A DNA stretch of 7,081 nt, from assembly GCA_002482435.1 (NCBI GenBank), contig DLFZ01000006.1:4056-11136 (forward strand), given 5' to 3'. Origin of the DNA: Christensenella sp. UBA7707 (GTDB taxonomy: Bacteria; Bacillota; Clostridia; Christensenellales; CAG-138). A program made the position numbers and the translations under genes. The notes under the pieces are model-generated. The model was not told the DNA's origin and searched no databases. It worked only from the letters and a program-made list of their open reading frames with translations. This document shows positions 1-5,881 of this stretch, piece after piece. Numbering within the stretch: the stretch's first letter is position 1; each line of letters opens with the position of its first letter.

Positions 1-1330
1 TAAAAAACACCTCTTTCGTTACCGCCAGCAGGCTTCCGCTCAATGCGCTCACACCTCGTATGGCGTTGATGAAGCGGTTTTTTAAAAGATCGTCCGTATT
101 GTCCTCGCTGCCGTAAAAGGGGCTTTGCGCAAGGCCGCAAAGCCCAAGAACAAGCCCCGCGTGCGCGATGCGGCCATTTTCATCCACAAGCTTGCCGCCC
201 ACCGCGCCAACGCCGAAACGGTAAAGCTGTTCCAAAAGCGCGTCGAGCCAAACTGGTGATACGATTTGTGCGCGCATGTTCAAAAACACGAGCGCGTCGC
301 AAGATGCCGCCCGTGCGGCGGCTTCGCAGGCCTTCGCGTAATTCAGCCCCTCGCAGTTTACGACCTTTGCCGCGCCGTTTTTTTGAAGCAGGCTCAAATA
401 CATTTCAAAGCGCGGTTCACTTTTCTTGCGTGCCGCCACAACAATGCGATAATCATCGTAGATGGTATTTTCCTCTATGCTTTCAAGAAGCCTTCGAAGC
501 GGCGAAAGCTCGCCGTCCGCTGTTACCACAATGCTCACTCTTGGGCTTTTTCGCGGCACAACGGCGGTACGAAAGCTGTTTTCGTAAAGCCCGTCCGCCG
601 CGCAACCATGTAAGCGCTTTTGAGCAAGATATGCGTCGATCGCCGCGCGTCCTTTCGCAGAACCAATATCGCCCGCGTGAACGCGGCGTGCGTACAAAAC
701 GCGCGGAAGGTGGAGAATCGTTTCACTTCGCGAGACACAACGCAGCGCATATTCATACTCGTCGCCCGCGCTACTTGAAAGCTGCTCACCGCAAAGTTCG
801 AACACCGCGCGGCTCGCCACAAGCGGGCGGCCGATGCAGTTGTAACTTAGAAGTGTGAATTCATTAAAATCCGCCTTGAAGTGCGGCGCGTGCCGCTCAC
901 CGCTTTCTCCCATAACGTCTTCATCGGCATACAAAAGATCGGCTTCGGGGTTTTGCTCGATGGCACGCGCAAAGCAATAAAGCGCGTCCGGCGCGAGCAC
1001 ATCTCCCTCGGAAATGTAAAGAAGATAATCGAACGAGGCCGTCCAGGGGCGTTCCCCAAACGAGAAATTTTTATATGACTGCGCTTCAAGCGACGAAACG
1101 GTACGGGAAAGCCATTGCGAGTTTTTCCCTTTTTCATCGAGTGCCACATAAAAGCGCGGTGAAAAGCCGAATGCCGCATTTTTCTGCGCATCCAGCTCCG
1201 CAAGTCCGGGCGTGTTCGCCGCCGCAAAGGCTCCATAGTTTAGATCGGTTCCATAAGAAAGCACCCGATTGGGTCGCCTTCGAAGCAGCGCGCCCAGCGC
1301 ATTCTCGATGAAAAACAAGCCCTCTCCCAT
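1..1330 (-). CDS. Two-domain family-2 (GT-A) glycosyltransferase-like protein, 3' end outside window
   Basis: A single frame stays open from the ATG at 1330 to the window edge, giving 443 residues with no stop. It resembles large tandem GT2 proteins of O-antigen/rhamnan-type polysaccharide synthesis, which normally transfer sugars from nucleotide donors in the cytoplasm. Domain 1 (about residues 58-215) keeps LAPDALY (112-118), YADED (134-138), APHFKADFN (148-156), LSYNCIG (161-167) and EYALR (193-197). Domain 2 begins at SPRVSIVV (262-269) and keeps GAVGGKL (375-381), GRIAHAGLVLG (386-396) and a SALSGS block near 428. Both domains lack acidic residues expected at the donor/metal site: domain 1 is about 45 residues short before ISEGD (106-110), and domain 2 has LNMRAQ (350-355) where relatives have LNNDVE. 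It may be a non-catalytic or diverged transferase. No signal peptide or membrane span is seen. The start has no clear Shine-Dalgarno sequence; an in-frame TAG lies 13 codons upstream, and no better start is visible. Family assignment is firm; substrate and activity are unknown. Confidence 0.85.
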   Translation of the reverse strand, partial: MGEGLFFIENALGALLRRRPNRVLSYGTDLNYGAFAAANTPGLAELDAQKNAAFGFSPRFYVALDEKGKNSQWLSRTVSSLEAQSYKNFSFGERPWTASFDYLLYISEGDVLAPDALYCFARAIEQNPEADLLYADEDVMGESGERHAPHFKADFNEFTLLSYNCIGRPLVASRAVFELCGEQLSSSAGDEYEYALRCVSRSETILHLPRVLYARRVHAGDIGSAKGRAAIDAYLAQKRLHGCAADGLYENSFRTAVVPRKSPRVSIVVTADGELSPLRRLLESIEENTIYDDYRIVVAARKKSEPRFEMYLSLLQKNGAAKVVNCEGLNYAKACEAAARAASCDALVFLNMRAQIVSPVWLDALLEQLYRFGVGAVGGKLVDENGRIAHAGLVLGLCGLAQSPFYGSEDNTDDLLKNRFINAIRGVSALSGSLLAVTKEVFF

Positions 1331-1370
1331 GCAACGGATTGTTGCCGGAATGGGGCTTTTTATTCCATTC
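1331..1370 (-). other. Short leader with two small inverted repeats ahead of the GT2 gene
   Basis: The 47-base gap between the fusion gene and the GT2 gene is the longest in the window. It holds a perfect 5-bp inverted repeat with a 5-base loop (GCAAC/GTTGC, 1331-1345) ending one base from the ATG, and a 6-bp repeat with an 11-base loop (GAATGG/CCATTC, 1348-1370). No Shine-Dalgarno sequence is seen between them. Neither stem is followed by a T tract on the transcribed strand, so this does not look like an intrinsic terminator. The stems are weak and could be chance; a role in limiting translation of the downstream gene is only a possibility. Confidence 0.3.
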
Positions 1371-1377
1371 TATGGCG

Positions 1378-2133
1378 TTATTCGCCGCAATAGTCGATCA
1401 GCATTTGGAGTGCGTCCGGCGTATCGGGGTCCACCTTAAAATCCGCAGCGCTCAGGTATGCCTCGCGGCGCTCGTAATAAAGCCGCTCAATGTCCGCCCG
1501 GCCGCGCGCAAGAAGCGGCCTGCCTGAGGTGTCCTGCTTGCATAGCTCCTCAAGCGTTTTGTCGAGATATACAATGCGCCCGCTGCCCTTCATTATCTGG
1601 AGGTTGCCGGGGTGCGTTAGAATACCGCCTCCCGTCGCCACAACGCTGTAACCCTGCACCGCCGCGCGTTTCACCATAACGGCCTCCAAGCGTCTAAACT
1701 CCGCCTCGCCGCGCGAAAAGAAGATCTCTGCAATGCTCACGCCCGTCTCAGCTTTCACCATTTCGTCGGTGTCCAAATGGCCTTTCCCCACAAGCCGGGA
1801 AACCTTCATGGCGAGCTTCGACTTACCGGAGCCTGGCATACCCACAAAATACACGTTAAGACCCCGCCGCTGCTCCCGCTTGGAGGCACGCAGCAAGGAA
1901 AGCATCATCGCCTGCGCATAATCGAGGTTTTCGGGGTTTTTGACGCATTGCGCATACATTTCAAACAGTTCGCGCTCGCGTGCGGGATCGTAAATCGGAA
2001 GCCCCTTCTCGCGCTTTATCGTTCCCATTTTGCGTACGAGTTCCATACGCTTTTCCACAAGCGCCAGCACGGCGCGGTCGGTTTCTTCAATTTCGTGCCG
2101 GATCTCCGGTAAGCAAAAAAGCTCTTCTTCCAT
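1378..2133 (-). CDS. aroQ-aroK: Bifunctional chorismate mutase (AroQ type) - shikimate kinase fusion
   Basis: This 251-residue cytoplasmic protein joins two non-consecutive aromatic-pathway steps. Residues 1-90 are an all-helical AroQ chorismate mutase (chorismate to prephenate). Arg12, Arg29, Lys40, Asp49, Glu53, Ser84 and Gln88 match the E. coli mutase set Arg11, Arg28, Lys39, Asp48, Glu52, Ser84 and Gln88. Residues 92-251 are shikimate kinase (ATP-dependent 3-phosphorylation): P-loop GMPGSGKS (98-105), DTD (121-123) with Asp123 for shikimate, FRRLE with Arg147, GGG (168-170), lid arginine in GRPLL (Arg205), and RREAY with Arg222 near the end. All key residues appear present, so both halves are probably active. 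The linker is only a few residues. The ATG at 2133 is chosen because GGAGG lies 6 bases upstream and the mutase begins there; a longer frame reaching 2169 has no family support. It overlaps the aroC stop as TGATG. Its neighbours AroB, AroA and AroC support the assignment. The domain calls are confident; how common this fusion is I cannot check. Confidence 0.93.
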   Translation of the reverse strand: MEEELFCLPEIRHEIEETDRAVLALVEKRMELVRKMGTIKREKGLPIYDPARERELFEMYAQCVKNPENLDYAQAMMLSLLRASKREQRRGLNVYFVGMPGSGKSKLAMKVSRLVGKGHLDTDEMVKAETGVSIAEIFFSRGEAEFRRLEAVMVKRAAVQGYSVVATGGGILTHPGNLQIMKGSGRIVYLDKTLEELCKQDTSGRPLLARGRADIERLYYERREAYLSAADFKVDPDTPDALQMLIDYCGE

Positions 2134-3203
2134 CACATGCCTCCGTATGCGTCCAAGAGCGCAAGACATACCGCGGCCTCCACGGCAGCAAGCCCTCTTG
2201 GCAAAATACAGGCGTCGTGCCTGCCCTTAGAACAAAGGGTTTCGGGGGTGCGTGTGTTTAGGTCTATGCTTTGCTGTTCTCTTGCGATGGTTGGGATGGG
2301 CCGAAACGCCGTACGCACAACAAGCGGCATACCGTTTGCCATGCCGCCGTTTATACCGCCGCTATGGTTGGTCGTGGTTTTTATACAACCGTTTTCAACG
2401 CAAAATCCGTCGTTTGCCTCGCTTCCCTTCATGGCTGCAAAGCCCGCTCCTGCGCCAAACTCCACGGCCTTTACGCCCGGAACCGAAAACAGAAGCGACG
2501 CAATCAAACTTTCAAGCGAGGAAAAGAACGGTTCACCGAGGCCTGTTTTAAGCCCCACCGCGGCACATTCTGCCATGGCGCCTAAGCTGTCGCCCTCTTT
2601 TCGCGCGTTAAGAAGCGCGTGCTCCATCAGTGCGCGGCGGCTTGGGTCAAGCAGCGAAAAAAACGGATCGAGCGCGTTGAGGCACGTTTTATCTACAGAT
2701 GCGGGGTCGTACCGTTTGTCTAAAATGCCGCCGATTTCAAGCACATGTGCGCCCACAAAAACGCCTTTTTCCGCAAGGTATTGCCGCGCTACCGCGCCCG
2801 CAAACACCAAAGGGAGCGTCATCCGCCCCGAGAACATGCCCCCGCCGCGCAAATCGGCGAAGCCGCCGTATTTGACGTGCGCGGCATAATCCGCATGGGA
2901 AGGGCGCGCAAGGCGTGCCTGTGCGTAATCATCCGCGCGCGCGTCGGTATTACGAAACAGCGCAACAATTGGCGTGCCGTCCGTAAAGCCGTTGTACACG
3001 CCGGATAGGATCTCATAGCGGTCGCTCTCCTGCCGTGGCGTGCTCATGCCGTCCGCGCGCGGCGCGCGGCGAAGAAGATCTTTTTCTACAAGCACCATGT
3101 CAAGCTTAAGACCCGCGCGAAGCCCGTCGAGTGCCACGCCCACGGCTGCGCCGTGCGACGTACCGAAAACCGTAAGCTTGATGCGGTTTCCCCATGTGTT
3201 CAT
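2133..3203 (-). CDS. aroC: Chorismate synthase
   Basis: This 356-residue enzyme converts EPSP to chorismate using reduced FMN, the last common step of aromatic biosynthesis. It aligns to the family over its whole length. Visible signatures are FGTSHG (13-18) with His17, STPRQESD (54-61), RPSHADY (100-106) with His103, RGGG (119-122), NHSGGINGGMANG (279-291), and GRHD (327-330) followed by PRGLAAVEA. His17 and His103 correspond to the two conserved active-site histidines. The segment GGGMFSGRMT (120-129) differs from the common GGGRSSARET but resembles the GGG-H-FSGR-x-T form I recall from Clostridia, with Met replacing His. The ATG at 3203 gives the standard MxxWGNxxxxTxFGTSHG start. The ribosome site is modest: GGGGG 9 bases upstream. 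The gene follows aroA by 16 bases and overlaps the fusion gene by one base. No flavin reductase domain is fused. The call is secure. Confidence 0.97.
   Translation of the reverse strand: MNTWGNRIKLTVFGTSHGAAVGVALDGLRAGLKLDMVLVEKDLLRRAPRADGMSTPRQESDRYEILSGVYNGFTDGTPIVALFRNTDARADDYAQARLARPSHADYAAHVKYGGFADLRGGGMFSGRMTLPLVFAGAVARQYLAEKGVFVGAHVLEIGGILDKRYDPASVDKTCLNALDPFFSLLDPSRRALMEHALLNARKEGDSLGAMAECAAVGLKTGLGEPFFSSLESLIASLLFSVPGVKAVEFGAGAGFAAMKGSEANDGFCVENGCIKTTTNHSGGINGGMANGMPLVVRTAFRPIPTIAREQQSIDLNTRTPETLCSKGRHDACILPRGLAAVEAAVCLALLDAYGGM
2140..2144 (-). promoter_or_regulatory. Shine-Dalgarno GGAGG for the mutase-kinase fusion
   Basis: GGAGG on the minus strand lies 6 bases before the ATG at 2133 and inside the aroC codons for Gly-Gly just before the aroC stop. 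It decides the start of the fusion gene in favour of 2133 over the in-frame upstream candidate at 2169. Confidence 0.8.
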
Positions 3204-3219
3204 AAGAGGTTTCCCCCAA

Positions 3220-4338
3220 TCAATCTGTTCCGCCTAAGGTTTTGAGCGTTTCAAAAAAGTTCGGCGCGCTCTTTTTTACAGCTTCGCCGCCGTAAAGCTC
3301 CACGGGATGATCGCAGATGGCTGCAGCGATGGAAAGTGCCATGGCGATTCGGTGGTCGTTGTGCGCATAGCATCTGCCGCCTTTAAGCCGCCCCGTGCCA
3401 CGCACAAGAAGGCTGTCGCCTTTTTCTTCTACATCCGCGCCGAGCGCACTGAGCTCCTTTGCCATTACGGCGAGGCGATCGCTTTCCTTGTAACGCAGAC
3501 GGTGCCCGCCCGTAAGAAGGGTATCCCCTTTTTTACCGCAGGCTGCCGTGGCAAGCGCAGGAAACACGTCTGGCATATCGCTCACATCCACCACATGCTG
3601 GTCAAACGCCTGCAAGACCTCTCTGTCACCCTGAAGGGATTCCATGTTCAACCCGCCGATTGTCACATTGCCGCCAAGCCTGTTGGCAGCAAGGAAGTTG
3701 GCGGCATATGTCCAATCCCCCTCTACGGTAAACTCCGCCGGCTGATAGCGTTGGTTTCCCGGAATGAGAAACCCGTCGCCAAAGGCCTTTACGGTAACGC
3801 CGAATCGTTCCATGACATAGCGCGTCAGCTGCACATACGGGCGGGATTGTAAGAGGCCTGTTACATGCAGCATGCTGTTGCCGTTGAGTAGCGGCAGCGC
3901 GAAAAGAAGGCCGGAGATGAACTGCGAACTCACGTCGCCGCGGATTCGGTATTCGCTCGGCTCAAGGCTGCCCGTGACGATGATTTCATTGCCATTTCGA
4001 TAAAGCTTTGCGTCAAGCGACTCGGAATACGGCTCGATGGGGCGCTTCACGAGTGAACCCGCCATCAAAAAACGTCCCCCGCCGTAAAGCAAAGAAAGGG
4101 GGATTAAAAGCCGCATGGTAGTTGCGGATTCCCCCGCGTCCAACACTTCACCGCTATCAAGCGCGGCAAGGCAGCGGCGCGTAGCGTTGACATCGTCGCA
4201 TTCACACAGGTTTTTTACGGTACTCGCGCCGCGTGCCAAAAACGCGCAGATAAGCGCCCTATGCGAAACGCTCTTCGACGGAACCGCCTCCGTTTCCCCG
4301 AATAGGGGCCTGTTATAAATGATGCGCGGCTCACTCAT
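3220..4338 (-). CDS. aroA: 3-phosphoshikimate 1-carboxyvinyltransferase (EPSP synthase), compact form
   Basis: This enzyme joins PEP and shikimate 3-phosphate to give EPSP; it is the target of glyphosate. At 372 residues it is roughly 50 shorter than the usual 420-430. Shortening is visible between the first helix (DDVNATRRCLAAL, 48-60) and the GESATTMR loop (69-76), around residues 97-120, and around 236-257. Key residues remain: PSKSVSHRALI (20-30) with Lys22 and Arg27, VSSQF (136-140), PD with Asp257 (E. coli Asp313), YKESDRL with Glu285 and Arg288 (Glu341, Arg344), NDHRIAM (327-333), and Lys356 (Lys411). All catalytic positions are kept, so it is probably functional. Ala72 occupies the position of E. 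coli Gly96. The ATG at 4338 overlaps the aroB stop as ATGA, and GAGGAG lies 8 bases upstream. MurA is excluded by the PSKS/VSSQF pattern and the neighbours. Confidence 0.96.
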   Translation of the reverse strand: MSEPRIIYNRPLFGETEAVPSKSVSHRALICAFLARGASTVKNLCECDDVNATRRCLAALDSGEVLDAGESATTMRLLIPLSLLYGGGRFLMAGSLVKRPIEPYSESLDAKLYRNGNEIIVTGSLEPSEYRIRGDVSSQFISGLLFALPLLNGNSMLHVTGLLQSRPYVQLTRYVMERFGVTVKAFGDGFLIPGNQRYQPAEFTVEGDWTYAANFLAANRLGGNVTIGGLNMESLQGDREVLQAFDQHVVDVSDMPDVFPALATAACGKKGDTLLTGGHRLRYKESDRLAVMAKELSALGADVEEKGDSLLVRGTGRLKGGRCYAHNDHRIAMALSIAAAICDHPVELYGGEAVKKSAPNFFETLKTLGGTD

Positions 4339-5363
4339 AGGCGAAGCTCCTCGCGCGAAAGCCTATGCCTTACAGCGGCACCGATTCTTGTAAGAAGCAC
4401 CGCGTCCACATACGCACCTTCGCCCTTTTTGTCGTACACAAGGTTTTGATAAACCGCTTCTTTTTCACCGCCGTAAACGATCGGTAAGTCAAGCTTTTTT
4501 AAAAGCTCTGTAAGGCGTTTCGCGACGCCCGCCTCGGTAACACCAAGCTGTTCGCCCACCGTCGCCATGGCGGCCATGCCGATGGAAACCGCCTCCCCAT
4601 GGAGCAGCGAATAGCCCGACGCGCTTTCAACAGCGTGCCCTAAGGTATGCCCGAAGTTCAAAAGCCGCCTTTGCCCCATGTCGCGCTCGTCGCATTCCAC
4701 AAGCGTACGCTTTACCTCGAGCGCCATAAAGACCGCTTCCTCGTCGCTTAAGGTGCCGCTTTCGAGCCGTGAAAAAGCAGTCTCGTTGCCGATGGCGGCG
4801 CATTTTACAACTTCGGCAAGACCCGAGCGGCGCTCGCGCGGCGGAAGGGTCGATAAAAAGTCCGTATCGCACAGCACAAGGCGCGGCTGAGAAAAAGCGC
4901 CCACAAGATTTTTGCCGTTTGGCAAATTGACGGCCGTTTTTCCCCCGATGGAGCTATCCGCCATAGAAAGAAGGGTGGTCGGTAGCATGACGCACGGCAC
5001 GCCGCGCATGTAGGTGGCTGCGGCAAAGCCCGCCACATCCCCCGTTACGCCGCCGCCAAATGCAAGGACGACATCCGTGCGGCAAAGGCCTATTTGCGTC
5101 ATTTCACCGTACAGGGCAAGCAGGGTTTCATGGTTTTTGTGTGCCTCGCCCGCAGGGAGCGCGTAAAAGTGCGCCTCTACGCCTGCACGTTCAAGCGAAG
5201 AAAGAAGGGACTGTCCATGCAGCGCAAACACGTTTTCATCCGCTGCAACAAACACACGCGCGGAGGGAAACAGCGCCTTTACGCGTGCGCCCGCCTCCTT
5301 GGAAACGCCGCCTCCCACGAGCACTTCGTAGGGGGTGGCGGTATGTACCGTAAGCTTTTTCAC
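4335..5363 (-). CDS. aroB: 3-dehydroquinate synthase
   Basis: This 342-residue enzyme converts DAHP to 3-dehydroquinate, using NAD+ and a divalent metal (usually Zn2+). The N-terminal Rossmann-like part has FGGGVTGDVAGFAAATYMRG (102-121), then PTTLLSMADSSIGGKTAVN (128-146) and NGKNLVGAF (149-157). The metal ligands are Glu184 (GLAEVVK), His239 (NFGHTLGHA) and His255 (HGEAVSIGM); the 16-residue spacing of the two histidines matches His271 and His287 of the Aspergillus enzyme. DKK is at 311-313. Length and motifs are normal for the family, and no catalytic residue seems missing. 2-deoxy-scyllo-inosose synthase and other sugar-phosphate cyclases share the fold, but the aro neighbours favour AroB. 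The start is GTG at 5363, overlapping the cyclophilin stop as GTGA, with GAGGAG 11 bases upstream. The GTG start and long spacing suggest somewhat weaker initiation, perhaps relying on coupling. Confidence 0.96.
   Translation of the reverse strand: MKKLTVHTATPYEVLVGGGVSKEAGARVKALFPSARVFVAADENVFALHGQSLLSSLERAGVEAHFYALPAGEAHKNHETLLALYGEMTQIGLCRTDVVLAFGGGVTGDVAGFAAATYMRGVPCVMLPTTLLSMADSSIGGKTAVNLPNGKNLVGAFSQPRLVLCDTDFLSTLPPRERRSGLAEVVKCAAIGNETAFSRLESGTLSDEEAVFMALEVKRTLVECDERDMGQRRLLNFGHTLGHAVESASGYSLLHGEAVSIGMAAMATVGEQLGVTEAGVAKRLTELLKKLDLPIVYGGEKEAVYQNLVYDKKGEGAYVDAVLLTRIGAAVRHRLSREELRL
4347..4352 (-). promoter_or_regulatory. Shine-Dalgarno GAGGAG for aroA
   Basis: GAGGAG lies 8 bases before the aroA ATG. 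The same six bases encode Glu-Glu in the last codons of aroB (REELRL), so the site is embedded in coding sequence, consistent with translational coupling through the ATGA overlap. Confidence 0.7.
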
Positions 5364-5863
5364 GCCTTGATCGGCTCCTCAAATTCCGGCTCGTTCTCGA
5401 GCGTAACGGACTTGATGCGCATGGCAACCTTCGGGCGGTCGGCATGATCCGTAGGCACGGAGGCGATTTCGTCCACCGTTTCGATGCCCTCCGTCACACG
5501 CCCAAACGCCGCGTATTGCCCATCAAGGTGCGGCGCATCCTTGTGCATGATGAAAAACTGCGAACCGGCCGAATCCTTGGGCATGGCGCGCGCCATGGAA
5601 ATAACGCCGCGCTTGTGCACGATGGGGTTGTTTACGCCGTTTGCCTTGAACTCGCCCTTGATGCAGTAGCCCGGGCCAGCCATGCCCGTGCCGTCGGGGC
5701 AGCCGCCCTGAATCATAAAGCCGGGGATAACGCGGTGGAAGATAAGCCCGTCGTAAAAGCCCTTTTTCGCGAGGGAGAGGAAGTTGTTGACGGTGTTGGG
5801 GGCGGCGCTCCTATCGAGTTCCAGCTTGATTTTCGCGCCGTTTTCCATTTCGATGATAACCAT
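5360..5863 (-). CDS. ppiB: Cyclophilin-type peptidyl-prolyl cis-trans isomerase, cytoplasmic
   Basis: This 167-residue single-domain cyclophilin catalyses cis-trans isomerisation of X-Pro bonds and helps folding. Active-site motifs are FHRVIPGFMIQGG (42-54), with Arg44 matching catalytic Arg55 of human CypA and Gln52 matching Gln63; GSQFFI (100-105), with Phe104 matching Phe113; and HLDGQYAAFGRV (112-123). His112 stands where CypA has Trp121, as is usual in bacterial forms with low cyclosporin affinity. There is no signal peptide or lipobox, so it should act in the cytoplasm. The C-terminal tail after about 155 is acidic (EPEFEEP). The ATG at 5863 has an excellent AAAGGAG 7 bases upstream. 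It follows the membrane protein gene by 18 bases and overlaps aroB by four. A special link to aromatic synthesis is not shown; cotranscription is the only evidence. The gene symbol is tentative. Confidence 0.95.
   Translation of the reverse strand: MVIIEMENGAKIKLELDRSAAPNTVNNFLSLAKKGFYDGLIFHRVIPGFMIQGGCPDGTGMAGPGYCIKGEFKANGVNNPIVHKRGVISMARAMPKDSAGSQFFIMHKDAPHLDGQYAAFGRVTEGIETVDEIASVPTDHADRPKVAMRIKSVTLENEPEFEEPIKA
5375..5380 (-). promoter_or_regulatory. Probable Shine-Dalgarno GAGGAG for aroB
   Basis: GAGGAG lies 11 bases before the GTG start of aroB and encodes Glu-Glu near the cyclophilin C terminus (EEPIKA). The spacing is longer than ideal. An AAGG closer to the GTG is too near to be a good site. 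Confidence 0.5.
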
Positions 5864-5870
5864 TTGTTTT

Positions 5871-5877
5871 CTCCTTT
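5871..5877 (-). promoter_or_regulatory. Shine-Dalgarno AAAGGAG for the cyclophilin gene
   Basis: AAAGGAG lies 7 bases before the ATG at 5863, within the 18-base gap after the membrane protein stop. It is the strongest ribosome binding site in the window. Confidence 0.8.
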
Positions 5878-5881
5878 GGTT

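Noticed and set aside
256..858. Long plus-strand open frame (200 codons)
   Set aside because: It lies antisense to the continuous GT2 frame, is extremely rich in Arg and Pro with no recognisable motif, and has no ribosome site. It is a shadow of a GC-rich gene.
1..1330. The left region as a frameshifted pseudogene, since several short minus-strand frames are open there
   Set aside because: Reading from the ATG at 1330, one frame stays open to the window edge and gives coherent GT2 motifs throughout; the other frames are shadows.
1348..1370. Intrinsic terminator after the mutase-kinase gene
   Set aside because: The stem is only 6 bp with an 11-base loop, and no T tract follows on the transcribed strand.
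1378..2169. Longer mutase-kinase protein starting at 2169
   Set aside because: The extra 12 residues lie within the aroC coding end and match nothing in AroQ mutases; the ATG at 2133 has GGAGG at ideal spacing.
2137..2889. Long plus-strand open frame (250 codons) opposite aroC
   Set aside because: The minus strand encodes a full chorismate synthase with all motifs here; the plus frame has low-complexity Ser/Pro/Ala composition and no family features.
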